DNA of 64,000 nt from an uncultured Faecalibacterium sp. (GCA_934525405.1 CAKSZF010000002.1:58150-122149), one strand, 5' to 3'; shown: positions 26,102 through 34,983, numbered from the stretch's first letter. The notes: generated from the letters alone by a model not told the origin. Made by a program: numbers and translations.

Positions 26102-27973
26102 ATGAAAGGGAAACTAACAAATGAACATTATTGTATTATGGGCATAATGCTTCAAATGCAAATTTCAGCATTTGAAGCCGAAAGCGTGGCCTATGCCGTC
26201 TGCCAGCACTACGGGCTGGACACGTCCGAGTATTCCTTTGGGTATGTGGCCGGGTGGAGTTCCGGCCGGGAACTGGCGGAACTGAAAGCATCTCTGGAAA
26301 TTATCCGCAGCGCGGCCCATGAGCTGATCTCCGCACTGGACGAACATCTGGCAGAACTGCGCCAGCAGCGGGAAGCAGACCTTTCCGCTGCACAGGAGGC
26401 CGCATTTGCGCTGGACAACGGCAGCACCCTGTTCATCCAGACCTGCGATTCCGGCTATGACTACACCCTATACAGCCCGGACAAAAAGGCTCTGGACGGC
26501 GGGCAGCTGGACGCACCCGGTCTGACCCTGTCGGATGCCGGACAGGAAGCACTTAATCTGCTGGGGCAGACAGCCCCGGTGTCGGAAGTCCTGTTGGGTG
26601 ATAAGCTGGCGGCGTTCCAAGAGGCCGCAGAAAAGGCCAACGAACTTCCCGCACCCATTAAAATTCCAGACCCCGCCGCAGAGCCTACGGTCACGATTCT
26701 GTGGAGCGAAAGCGACAAGCTGCAGGACGGCGAAACTATGCCGCTATCCGTGGCAAATCGTGTTTTTGAAGAACTGGACACTGCCCAGCACGCAGAACGG
26801 GAAAAGGACAGCTACACGGGCGGCTGGTACGACAAGACCGCATTCCGCATTGATTTTACCCTGAACGGTCAGCCCGACAACTACGAGGGGCGGCAGGATT
26901 TCGGTGACGGAGAGGGCTCTTTGGTTTAGCACATTCAGAGTTACCACGAATACTACGCTAAAGATGAGAACTGGAAAAATTTTGTTCTGCACAACAAAGG
27001 CCCGGAAGCGTGGGAACAGGACAAGGCAGAGCGCGAAATGGTTCTGACCGAGTTTATTCCGTATCTGAAACAGCATTGCAACCTTTCGGCCATGGAGCAG
27101 ACAGCCACCACCGCTTTGCAGGAGGAACAGGACATTTCGCCGGAACAGACCGCCTATTACAACGCTGTTGTCGCCTATGTGCAGGACTGCCGCCCGCTGC
27201 TCAACCAAGGCCAATACAACTTGCCGGAACCGCCCAAGCTGGCCGACTTTGACCAGACCTTGCAGGATTACAAGGCGCAGATGCAGGCCGAGATCGCGCA
27301 GGAAGCTGCCGCAGCCGGAATGACCGTGGAGGAATACGCGGCGGCGGGCTTCGAGGCCCCGCAGCAGGACAGTTTTTCCATCTACCAGCTGCGCAATGAG
27401 GATTCCACCCGCGTTTACCGTTTTGAACCTTACGACCGCCTGCAGGCTGCTGGCCGGACTGTGGACAAGGCCAACTACACGGAAGTATACGCCGCACCAT
27501 TGGCTGCTGGCACCACGTTGGAGGACATCTATCGCACGTTCAATGTTGACCATCCGGCCGACTTCAAGGGACACTCGCTGTCCGTTTCGGATGTGGTGGT
27601 GCTGCACCAGAACGGGCAGGACACCGCCCACTACTGCGACAGTGTAGGTTTCCAACAGGTGCCGGAGTTCTTACAGGAAAATCCGCTGCGTACCGCAGAG
27701 CTTTCCACAGAACAAAATGAAAATATGATTGACGGTGTGCTGAACAATGCGCCCTCTTTGGGTGAGTTGGAGGCCAAAGCAAAGGTCGGAGAACAAATTT
27801 CTCTGACGGATCTTGCCGCCGCGGTCAAGGCCGAGGAAAAGGCACCGAAAGCCAAAAAGTCCCGCACGGCCAAACCGAAAAAGCCGTCCATCCGGGCACA
27901 ACTGGATGCCGCAAAAAAGGAACAGAGCAAGCAATCGCCGCCACGGGAAAAGACTAAAGAATTGGAGGTTTGA
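26102..27973 (+). pseudogene. YodL/DUF4316-type large polyvalent protein, 5' truncated and split by an amber codon
   Basis: One frame runs from ATG 26102 to the stop at 27971-27973 with a single TAG at 26927-26929, where relatives read CAG (Gln) within GEGSL-(I/V)-Q-HIQ. The first part (276 codons) starts with a short unrelated lead; homology begins near 26165 (FEAESVAYAVCQHYGLD), the tail of an ArdC-like antirestriction domain whose front is missing. After the TAG come a helical segment, a YodL-like domain (SFSIYQLRNEDSTRVYRFEP to SVGFQQVPEFL) and a Lys-rich DUF4316-like tail. Such proteins travel with Tn1549-type elements. ATG 27038 could restart translation of the second half. Confidence 0.7.
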
Positions 27974-27976
27974 CAC

Positions 27977-28219
27977 ATGAATTTTAGTGTAGAGGAAGAA
28001 AATTTGATTTGTATGTACCACACTTCTGACCGCCGCCGGACGATGGCGCGGATGCGGGCGGCCCTGCCGAATATGGACACGGAGATGCGGCGGCTGGCGA
28101 ATGGCACCATTGCAAAGTTGGAGAATATGACCGATACGACTTCGACAAACAGAAGTTTGGTTTTGTGGGTGAGTGATACCGCTAGATTGACAACGGCACA
28201 TTATTTTCATCAAAAGTAA
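27977..28219 (+). CDS. TTRAP-type transposon-transfer protein with altered C-terminus
   Basis: 80 codons, four bases after the preceding stop. The first 54 residues (MNFSVEEENLICMYHTSDRR to TIAKLENMTD) match the short transposon-transfer-assisting family, about 60 residues long, found at this place in conjugative elements. From about 28138 the sequence changes, and the last 26 residues run into an inverted repeat of different origin. The family tail (usually an acidic LY-x-PDF type end) is lost. The break is the left border of the defence-like cluster. Confidence 0.6.
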   Translation: MNFSVEEENLICMYHTSDRRRTMARMRAALPNMDTEMRRLANGTIAKLENMTDTTSTNRSLVLWVSDTARLTTAHYFHQK

Positions 28220-28233
28220 TGTGTCATTGTCAA
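28187..28233. repeat. Imperfect inverted repeat resembling the AbiEi operator
   Basis: TTGACAACGGCACATTATTTT and its partner arm ending in TGTCATTGTCAA form a near palindrome. It shares TAATGTGT, a T-G-T-C-A-A-A-A-C stretch and spacing with the perfect palindrome at 30871-30917 in front of abiEi. It may be an operator remnant or a duplicated border. Confidence 0.6.
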
Positions 28234-28242
28234 AACGAAAAT

Positions 28243-28288
28243 AGCCGGACACGGTGGCCTTGTTGCTGCTGTGTCCGGCTGTTTTTAT
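28243..28288. terminator. Terminator between convergent TTRAP and HNH-like genes
   Basis: AGCCGGACAC and GTGTCCGGCT form a 10-bp stem with an 18-base loop, followed by GTTTTTATTTT on the plus strand; the minus strand shows TATTTTCG after the stem. Confidence 0.75.
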
Positions 28289-29196
28289 TTTCGGGGATTC
28301 TCTTTTTTTATTCTTTCTTCCTCAGCATTCCATTCCACCTCGGCTTCTTTCCAAAAGTCCTTTTGTCTACGTGTCTTTTCGCTCCATATAATATCAGATA
28401 CACCCTGACCAATAGATGTTTGAATTATGGGAAACATATTATAAGTAAATGTGTCTGTACAGCGAACCAGCTGTGCCTCTGATTTATCAGGAGGCAAGAT
28501 TGTAAATGGATAGTTTCTTTGTATCATTTTTTGAGATTCTACACTCTTTGGATTGAGCGTATCCCAACACATTATAATAAATTCTCCGCTATTAAATCGA
28601 AATATATAGGACAACTTTAGACCATCAAAAGACTGTGTTGAGTTGTTTTCCAACGAATCAAAAGTATGCGTGTGTACATCTACAAGACTTTCTGTCAAAA
28701 AAGCTGGTGTTGAACTCCAACGTATCTTTTGATTACCCGTCAAAAAGTCTGGAAGTGGAGACACATTAACGGCCAGACCTGCTAACACTGTTATATCCGA
28801 TAGTGGTTCAACTGAATTTTCATTAAGTAAGAAGTGTTTTACTCGGCTGTCAAAAAACGATACGTCCTTATGCTCTGCCCGCAGAGCGTTAAAAGCGTAT
28901 TTCAAGAGGACTTTTTGCAGAAGAGCGTAGTTATATTCAATCTGTAACTTTGTGTCTGCTGTATATTTCTTTACAAAATATCGAGATATAAATTCTTTGG
29001 CGTATGTATCTATATACGAAAGTCTTTGATTGTTACACTTTGCACATACATCATTAACAACTGGATCAGCCGGATATACTTTATTTCGACTAGAATCTAT
29101 TGTTAGGTTACATTCAGAAAATAAATCTAATACACAACTAGATATAATATGTTCTCTAGTTGGACTTGTTTTTTCGTTACAATATGCGCAATTCAC
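28285..29196 (-). CDS. HNH-like zinc-binding nuclease candidate
   Basis: 303 residues from GTG 29196. The N-terminal 60 residues have two CxxC pairs (CAYCNE and CAKCNNQR) around PTREHIISS, the Arg-Glu-His-Ile pattern of HNH_5-type nucleases in which the His is catalytic. The remaining 240 residues have no family that I recognise and could be a target-recognition or regulatory region. No membrane segment. It is the last of three minus-strand genes that follow abiEi. Nuclease activity is predicted from the motif only; the second histidine of a full HNH is not clearly placed, so a non-catalytic zinc domain is possible. Confidence 0.6.
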   Translation of the reverse strand: MNCAYCNEKTSPTREHIISSCVLDLFSECNLTIDSSRNKVYPADPVVNDVCAKCNNQRLSYIDTYAKEFISRYFVKKYTADTKLQIEYNYALLQKVLLKYAFNALRAEHKDVSFFDSRVKHFLLNENSVEPLSDITVLAGLAVNVSPLPDFLTGNQKIRWSSTPAFLTESLVDVHTHTFDSLENNSTQSFDGLKLSYIFRFNSGEFIIMCWDTLNPKSVESQKMIQRNYPFTILPPDKSEAQLVRCTDTFTYNMFPIIQTSIGQGVSDIIWSEKTRRQKDFWKEAEVEWNAEEERIKKENPRK

Positions 29197-29428
29197 AAAG
29201 CCATCAACCTCACTAGTAGATAATTATAGTGTATCTATTATTTTTTGCGGAAAAATCGGAAGATTCTTTCACTTTGTTGGCTACAAGTTGCTGGAAGTAA
29301 AATACACTCCTTTCTGTAATAACAGGATTGTAGACTGCAGCTTCGAGGTACTGCTATATAATAGCAGTATCTATTAACCACTTGTACAGCCTTGTGACCA
29401 TAGAGATTTACTATAAATGTTTATCGAA

Positions 29429-30217
29429 TTAAATAATTAGATTTTTGTCCAAATATTTACTGCTTACGATACGATTCCACTGATCTTCAAAGTACGGATT
29501 GAACTTCATCTGGAGCGCAACGGCTTGCTCAAATGACATACCTAATGAAAGCATCATCATGCGAAGGCCATGAAGTTGCACTTCAAACCATTCGTATGTT
29601 GGATTTTCAGCCAACTCTCGAATTGTGGCTCTGGACACAAGATAATTGTCAGGGGTTCCATTGGAAAAAGCGCGGACAACATATAGATAATTGTTCTTTG
29701 TAGCATATTTTCTTGAGAATACGTCTCCGCCGATTTTGTTCCATGGAGGAACGGTACCAACAATTTGCTTGTATGATTCAATTAGCTGTCCTTCAGCCTG
29801 TCGAATATGCTCGAGGCCTTCTTCACCTGCATAATTGGGAATAGGACTACCCTTAGGAGCATTCATAAAATTTCGATACTGCTCCTTGTTTCGATGGACA
29901 ATCGGCTGGGATAGAGGCGATTGTACCAAGATTGAATACCCAAGCCTTTCATGCTGGGAAAAATAGGATTGGATTTGTTTGAATTTACAGGCGTTTTCTG
30001 AGATAGGAAGTAACCCATTATGCTGTCTGAATCTAACGCATAAATCGGAAGCCAATCCAATATATAGAACTTCTTTAGTGTAGTAGTCCCAAAATGAATA
30101 GATGCCAGCTGATGCCCATCCGTATGAATCCATAGGTGAACAGAGAAGATCAATGTTTTGGGACATTAACTCAATTTCATCAGACTTATAAGAATCCATG
30201 ATAATTGTTCCAAACAT
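29429..30217 (-). CDS. GIY-YIG nuclease domain protein
   Basis: 262 residues. ATG 30217 is preferred because AGGAG lies nine bases upstream; earlier ATGs at 30226 and 30223 are too close to that site. GIY at residues 38-40, YIG at 52-54, the Arg of CVRFRQH near 62, an acidic residue in EGQLIESYK near 142-147 and PPWNKIGG with Asn 160 match the catalytic points of GIY-YIG endonucleases in order and spacing. The C-terminal 95 residues are unassigned. It lies between abiEi and the HNH-like gene, all on one strand. Expected to cut DNA or RNA; target unknown. Confidence 0.75.
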   Translation of the reverse strand: MFGTIIMDSYKSDEIELMSQNIDLLCSPMDSYGWASAGIYSFWDYYTKEVLYIGLASDLCVRFRQHNGLLPISENACKFKQIQSYFSQHERLGYSILVQSPLSQPIVHRNKEQYRNFMNAPKGSPIPNYAGEEGLEHIRQAEGQLIESYKQIVGTVPPWNKIGGDVFSRKYATKNNYLYVVRAFSNGTPDNYLVSRATIRELAENPTYEWFEVQLHGLRMMMLSLGMSFEQAVALQMKFNPYFEDQWNRIVSSKYLDKNLII

Positions 30218-30263
30218 TATCATCATCTCCTATTGGTATAGTGAGTGCATCGGATTTTTGTAA

Positions 30264-30857
30264 TCATAATAAAATCTCCATGTAGCGCAGAACTTTTGGC
30301 TTCACACGAAGTCGTTCCGCGTACTGCATCAATTTGTGAATGTCTTTGTCTTTGGATGCGGCGTATCGTTTCATAGCCGCACCCACAATCTGTATATCGC
30401 TCCCGCTGTCGCGCAGGATGTCGCACAGCGTCCGTTCCAAATCGTAAACACGAATGGGATTCCCGGATGGCGATTGGATTTCAATAATGCCGAAGTCATA
30501 GTTTTCTGGAATAGCGCGCTTGACAATCAAATCCTCTTGCTTTAAGGACGGTGCATTGTAGCCCTTGGGAAAGGTCATAGTGTATCTTGCCGGGGTGCGT
30601 TCAGAATAGCCCAGCAGATAGAGTGCGGTATCATGCGAATAGATGCCGCGGCTATACTTTCGCTGCAACAGGTAAAAATCATCTTTCCATGCACTGCTCT
30701 GCACATACAGGCCGCGCCCGAAACGGTACAGTTCCCCGCTCTCGACAAAATTATGCAGATAGCCCCGATGCAAGCCGGCTTTCGTCAGCTGTGCGGCCGT
30801 AATGATACCATTGGGGGCAGACTGCACCATTTTTTCTACTTTGCCCATGTTGTTCAT
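30264..30857 (-). CDS. abiEi: AbiEi family antitoxin/repressor, without an AbiEii toxin gene
   Basis: 197 residues from ATG 30857, with GAGG seven bases upstream; an earlier ATG at 30881 falls within the operator. The N-terminal winged helix (GIITAAQLTKAGLHRGYLHN, then GELYRFGRGLYV) and the C-terminal domain (IYSHDTALYLLGYSERTP, YDLERTLCDILRD) are those of type IV antitoxins of the AbiE system, which repress their own promoter by binding inverted repeats. A perfect 18-bp inverted repeat lies at the start. The normal partner, a nucleotidyltransferase AbiEii overlapping the 3' end, is absent; a GIY-YIG gene comes next after 46 bases. Confidence 0.8.
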   Translation of the reverse strand: MNNMGKVEKMVQSAPNGIITAAQLTKAGLHRGYLHNFVESGELYRFGRGLYVQSSAWKDDFYLLQRKYSRGIYSHDTALYLLGYSERTPARYTMTFPKGYNAPSLKQEDLIVKRAIPENYDFGIIEIQSPSGNPIRVYDLERTLCDILRDSGSDIQIVGAAMKRYAASKDKDIHKLMQYAERLRVKPKVLRYMEILL

Positions 30858-30870
30858 GCTATCGCCTCGC

Positions 30871-30917
30871 TTGACATTCACACATTATATTATAGAGAAA
30901 TAATGTGTGAATGTCAA
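30871..30917 (-). promoter_or_regulatory. Perfect inverted repeat, AbiEi operator
   Basis: TTGACATTCACACATTAT (30871-30888) is the exact reverse complement of 30900-30917, with an 11-base spacer containing TATTATAG. AbiEi proteins are known to bind such repeats at their own promoter. Confidence 0.75.
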
Positions 30918-30966
30918 AACAAGAATATGGGCCATAATGATTTAATGATGATGGACTTGGCTGTTT

Positions 30967-32136
30967 CTATGTTAAATTGCCAAGTTCAATTTGCATTTCA
31001 GAAACATTTTTAAATCGCTTAGAGCGGTCGGGATTTAATCCTTTTTCAACAAACTTTTTCAAGGACTGATTAACTATATTATTAGTGTTCATTTTTCCTG
31101 TCATAACAAAATATACAATCCGCGTCAGTGCATATATTTCATGTTCAATATTATAGGTGTTGAATCCTTCTACCGCAAGAATTGGGTCGTTAAAATAGCC
31201 TTTAGGCTCTGTAGTTGCTGATGTAAGTGAACTGTTCGGGATTTTAACTAGTCCAAAATCTGCAATTTTGATAACGATGGTATCTTCATAAAGTTTAACT
31301 AAAATATTTTTCGGACTTATATCTCTATGAAGTTGACCTTTTGAGTGAATATACTCAAACGCTCGTAATATTTGACGAACTATCGACTTGCGTTGCTTAC
31401 AGTCTAAGGTTGAATTATGGCTCGAAATATATCCATCTAATGTATCATCCATATATTCCATAATATACTCATTTTTGGCAGAGTTATAGTTATAAACTTC
31501 AACAACATACGGAGAGGACAATGTACGCATTACATCATACTCTCTTCTAAAACGCGCCAACTCTTTTGAATCTAGTCCCTTTTTTGCTCGCTTTAATATA
31601 AAAAATCTATTATAGAAAGTATCTTTGTATTTGAAAACATTTGCATAAGAGCCCTCACCAACCAGTTTTAATTGGTAGGTCAGTTCCTGTTGCTCATGAG
31701 AAACTGTAACACTTGAAACGGGAGTGAATATTGGAATCATATAATATAGGTCTATTTTGGCCATATTGGGAGGTAACTCGCTACCACCGCTAGAACGCAA
31801 AAAATCCCGACATTTTAAAAACAAATCGGCATAATAAGAATCGATATTGAAAGCAAGGGGAGTTCCTTTAAGAGCCCCAAAAAGTCCATTGATGATGTCC
31901 AAACGCCTGATAAGCTCTCGACTCTCATCGGCCCAGAAGTGTGCTTCACACTCACCTGTGGGCAAACGATCATTCATCCTTTTGAAAAGAAGAATCAAAT
32001 CATGATGCAGAGTTGTAAGAATTTCTCGAAGATGCGGATGCGTAAATGCTTTGTACAAGTCCGCATACTCTGCATTGGGTTCACTGCACTCCATTAGTTC
32101 ACGATATTGTGCTTCTATACAATTTTCAACATTCAT
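30967..32136 (-). CDS. Serine/threonine protein kinase with N-terminal helical domain
   Basis: 389 residues from ATG 32136 (AGGAGG upstream). Residues 1-145 form a helical region of unknown family. The kinase domain follows with glycine loop VGEGSYANVF (159-168), Lys 182 in FILKRAKK, the catalytic loop HRDISPKNIL (270-279) and DFG at 293-295; all key residues are present, so it should be active. No membrane helix or PASTA repeats, so it is not a cell-wall-sensing kinase of the PknB type. It lies between abiEi and a YhcG-like nuclease gene. Kinases of this kind recur in defence islands (for example next to Pgl/BREX-type genes), but no partner of a known system is recognised. Confidence 0.8.
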   Translation of the reverse strand: MNVENCIEAQYRELMECSEPNAEYADLYKAFTHPHLREILTTLHHDLILLFKRMNDRLPTGECEAHFWADESRELIRRLDIINGLFGALKGTPLAFNIDSYYADLFLKCRDFLRSSGGSELPPNMAKIDLYYMIPIFTPVSSVTVSHEQQELTYQLKLVGEGSYANVFKYKDTFYNRFFILKRAKKGLDSKELARFRREYDVMRTLSSPYVVEVYNYNSAKNEYIMEYMDDTLDGYISSHNSTLDCKQRKSIVRQILRAFEYIHSKGQLHRDISPKNILVKLYEDTIVIKIADFGLVKIPNSSLTSATTEPKGYFNDPILAVEGFNTYNIEHEIYALTRIVYFVMTGKMNTNNIVNQSLKKFVEKGLNPDRSKRFKNVSEMQIELGNLT

Positions 32137-32179
32137 TACTGCCTCCTATATCTATAAAAGTTAAATGTTTTTATGAGCG

Positions 32180-33232
32180 TTATTGTTTATCATCTAGCTT
32201 CGGATGCTGCATATAGAAAATGTTCTTTTGGCGTTCAATTTCTGCCCGCAGCTGTTCTTTAGTAGGCAGATAGGTCAGATACTTTGACATGAACAGATGG
32301 TCGTTATCATGCAGGACGGAATATCGTGCGATGTCCTCGCTAGTTTCGCCACACAGCAGAATGCCGATTGTGGGGTTATCACCCTCTTTGCATTTAAGCT
32401 CATCGTACATCCGAACATACATATCAATCTGGCCGACATCCTGATGGGTTATCGTGCCCATCTTCAAGTCAATCAGAACATAGCATTTCAGTTCGATATT
32501 GTAAAACACAAGGTCGATGTAGTAATCTTCCGTGTCGGTCACAATGTGCTGCTGTCGGGCCACGAAAGCAAATCCCTTTCCCATCTCCATGAGGAAGTCC
32601 CGGATGTGAGAAAGAATTGCAGACTCCAAATCGGACTCTGCAAAGGAATCTTCGGTGCGAAATCCTAAAAATTCTGCCACGATGGGACTTTTGAGAAGTT
32701 CAAACTGATGCTTGGGTTCTGCCGCCGTTTTCTCTTTCATTTCTCCAATAACGGCTTCTTTTTTCGGAGAATAGAGTAGCCGATAATAATACTGTGTGCC
32801 AATATTGCGGTCAAGGGTACGAACGCTCCAATTTTCATTGGCAGCTTCATTCATATACCAAACACGAGCATCTTCATCAGGAACACGTAACAACGCACGA
32901 AAATGAGACCAATTGAGATTCGGAACACGCGTGTTCCAAATCTCAAAGTCGGGAAAGCACAAATAAAATTTTCGGTAGTATCGGAGACTTCTATCAGAAT
33001 AATTGCTTCCAAATTCTTTCGTAAGTTCATCAGACAGAATCGAAATCAACCGTTTGCCATACTCTGCACGCTCGGCACCGCTCTGTTCTTCTTCAACAAT
33101 GCGCTTTCCAATGTTCCAGTAGGTCATAATCATTGCACGGTTGGCTGCATTATAGGCAACGTTCTGGCCTGCGGCAATCAAATTTTTAATATCGGAGATT
33201 ACAGGCTGATACGGAATGAGGTTGCTGTCCAT
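32180..33232 (-). CDS. YhcG/DUF1016 family PD-(D/E)XK nuclease
   Basis: 350 residues from ATG 33232 (AAAGGAG upstream). The N-terminal DUF1016 domain has TYWNIGKRIVEEEQ, the LSDELTKEFG helix and the WSHFRALLRV signature. The C-terminal PD-(D/E)XK domain shows a buried DYYIDLVFYN strand followed by CYVLIDLK, giving the D-(x)n-D/E-x-K catalytic set, and GILLCGETSE. The family is frequent in defence and mobile islands and is sometimes annotated as a restriction-like or RpnC-like nuclease. It is 43 bases upstream of the kinase gene on the same strand. A 34-bp near-perfect palindrome lies inside the coding sequence at 32913-32946. Confidence 0.85.
   Translation of the reverse strand: MDSNLIPYQPVISDIKNLIAAGQNVAYNAANRAMIMTYWNIGKRIVEEEQSGAERAEYGKRLISILSDELTKEFGSNYSDRSLRYYRKFYLCFPDFEIWNTRVPNLNWSHFRALLRVPDEDARVWYMNEAANENWSVRTLDRNIGTQYYYRLLYSPKKEAVIGEMKEKTAAEPKHQFELLKSPIVAEFLGFRTEDSFAESDLESAILSHIRDFLMEMGKGFAFVARQQHIVTDTEDYYIDLVFYNIELKCYVLIDLKMGTITHQDVGQIDMYVRMYDELKCKEGDNPTIGILLCGETSEDIARYSVLHDNDHLFMSKYLTYLPTKEQLRAEIERQKNIFYMQHPKLDDKQ
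32913..32946. repeat. 34-bp palindrome inside the YhcG-like gene
   Basis: Seventeen pairs with one mismatch around the perfect core GGAACACGCGTGTTCC. On the coding strand it encodes part of FEIWNTRVPNLN, between the DUF1016 opening and the WSHFR motif. Confidence 0.85.
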
Positions 33233-33338
33233 TTGAAAAATCTCCTTTCCAGTTGAGGATTTTTTCTAAGAATCATTGTTTTAATTATAGCAGATATTAT
33301 TTGAACTGTCAGCCGATTGTGGCGAAAACTTGCGCAGC

Positions 33339-34667
33339 TTACCGTTCCTGCACCTGCTCCTTTCCCGGTGTTGTCCACAGGATGCCGTCCACGTTCTGCT
33401 TGATGATGTCATATTCCTGCATCTGGCGTTTGGCATCATTGTACTGCCGCTGCAGCTGGTCTTTCTGCTCGGCCAACTGCTTATACTCGGCTTTCAGAGC
33501 GTAGAGATCGGGCAGCTTTTGAAAGCCCTGCTCTTTCAGGGTCTTGGACGCCGCTTCATAGAGAATCAGGGTGCCTTCATGCTTGCGTCGGAACAGCTTT
33601 TTGTCAGCTGCCCGCTGGTATTCCTGCACCAGTGGACGCAATTCTTTACAGGTGGTAACATCCTTTATCAGCATGGCCATTTCTGCAAGCCGGCGCTCTG
33701 CTGCTTTCAATGCGGCGACAGCTTCGGTGCTGGCGGCGGTGGTCTCGGCCACCCGGCTTTCCAAATCCGGATAACTATCAATTTCATGCTCCGTCAGAAA
33801 GTTCAGCGTCCGGGCAGCCTGTTTCAGATTGTGGAGTTTTGCCCACTTCTCATACCCTGCGGACTGCTGGGCCTTGATGCTGTTCTCCAAATCAATCCGC
33901 AGCGAAATTTTGCGGTTTTCTTTGGGCTTCCGCTCCGCAAACCGCCCTTTGATGCGCTCGGTGATAGCTTCTTCGGTGTAGGCTTCGCCCAGCGTTTTGC
34001 AGCGAGTGAACCGCCCCTGTCCGGGCGCACGGAACGAAATATACTTGCCTCGCTTGACTTCATAGCCCTGCTCCTGCAGGAGCCGCAGAAAATCGTCAAA
34101 ATCCTTGGCATGCGGGATGACTGCATCTATGGCAGCTTTCAGCTTCGCCTTCCAGCTTGTGCCCTTGCGGTGTGCATCCCACTCGGCATAGCTCTTGCCC
34201 CGGTCTTGACCGGGCATTACCACGGATAGGCCGTATTCCTTGCACAGCCGGTCGCTGGTGCGCCGGATGTAGGCATAGCTTTGTCGGTTGGAAACATACT
34301 TTCGCTGATTCACCATGTCCACAGCACAGAAGATGATGTGATTATGGACGTGCCCTTTGTCAATGTGTGTGGTCAGCACATACGGGTATTTGCCTTGCAG
34401 GACTTCATCTGCAAGCTGCCGGCCGATTTCGTGGGCCTGCTCTGGCGTGGTTTCGCCCGGCGCAAAAGACTGTATCAAGTGGTGGGCCAGATTGTTGCCT
34501 TTCTGCATGGCCTGTGACAGCAGCAGTTCAAATTCGATGTCGGCGGTTTCGTAGGAGCAGGCAAAGGAGGACACCAGCATTTTTTCGTCCGTCTTGGCCG
34601 GATTCTCGATGTAGTCCAATGCCTTTTTCAGCGTTGACTTGATAGGATGTATCTTTGTAACTGCCAT
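33339..34667 (-). CDS. MobA/VirD2-type relaxase
   Basis: 442 residues, ATG 34667. The nicking domain fills the first 250 residues: a Tyr in KALDYIENP near residue 18, HLIQSFAPGETTPEQAHEIG, and the metal-binding motif HIDKGHVHNHIIF, as in MOBP relaxases. The C-terminal half is a long coiled coil (AALKAAERRLAEMAMLIKD; YNDAKRQMQEYDIIKQ). It would nick and lead the single DNA strand in transfer of the element. It overlaps the mobC end by 40 bases. The gene appears intact, so this element may be mobilisable if a helper supplies a mating pore. Confidence 0.9.
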   Translation of the reverse strand: MAVTKIHPIKSTLKKALDYIENPAKTDEKMLVSSFACSYETADIEFELLLSQAMQKGNNLAHHLIQSFAPGETTPEQAHEIGRQLADEVLQGKYPYVLTTHIDKGHVHNHIIFCAVDMVNQRKYVSNRQSYAYIRRTSDRLCKEYGLSVVMPGQDRGKSYAEWDAHRKGTSWKAKLKAAIDAVIPHAKDFDDFLRLLQEQGYEVKRGKYISFRAPGQGRFTRCKTLGEAYTEEAITERIKGRFAERKPKENRKISLRIDLENSIKAQQSAGYEKWAKLHNLKQAARTLNFLTEHEIDSYPDLESRVAETTAASTEAVAALKAAERRLAEMAMLIKDVTTCKELRPLVQEYQRAADKKLFRRKHEGTLILYEAASKTLKEQGFQKLPDLYALKAEYKQLAEQKDQLQRQYNDAKRQMQEYDIIKQNVDGILWTTPGKEQVQER

Positions 34668-34957
34668 ATCTGCGCCAATGCTCCCTTGATGTCCGCAACG
34701 TCTTGTGTGTACAGCGGCCCCATGCTGTTCAGCCGCCGCGCGATCTGATTGACGTTGACACCAATCTTTTGCAGTTCGGCGGTTTGCGCCCGGATGTCGG
34801 TGGTGTCGATGTGGACAACATAACCATCTATCAGCATCTTCCGGGCGTAGGCAGAAAAATTCCGTGTGTGCAGCAGAGCCATCTTCTGCCGGATAAGTTC
34901 CCGTTCCTCCGGCGTCACGGGAACACGCAGAACAATTTTTCGGGTTCGGTTCGTCAT
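34628..34957 (-). CDS. mobC: MobC-like relaxosome protein
   Basis: 109 residues from ATG 34957 with GAGGTG upstream. The opening TRKIVLRVPVTPEERELI is a ribbon-helix-helix-like DNA-binding region, and GVNVNQIARRLNS is the MobC family signature. MobC loosens DNA at oriT and helps the relaxase nick. The candidate oriT lies just upstream (34984-35060), and the gene overlaps the relaxase start by 40 bases, so the two are co-translated. Confidence 0.85.
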   Translation of the reverse strand: MTNRTRKIVLRVPVTPEERELIRQKMALLHTRNFSAYARKMLIDGYVVHIDTTDIRAQTAELQKIGVNVNQIARRLNSMGPLYTQDVADIKGALAQIWQLQRYILSSQR

Positions 34958-34983
34958 AGTTTCACCTCGTTTCTTGGGGGTCT

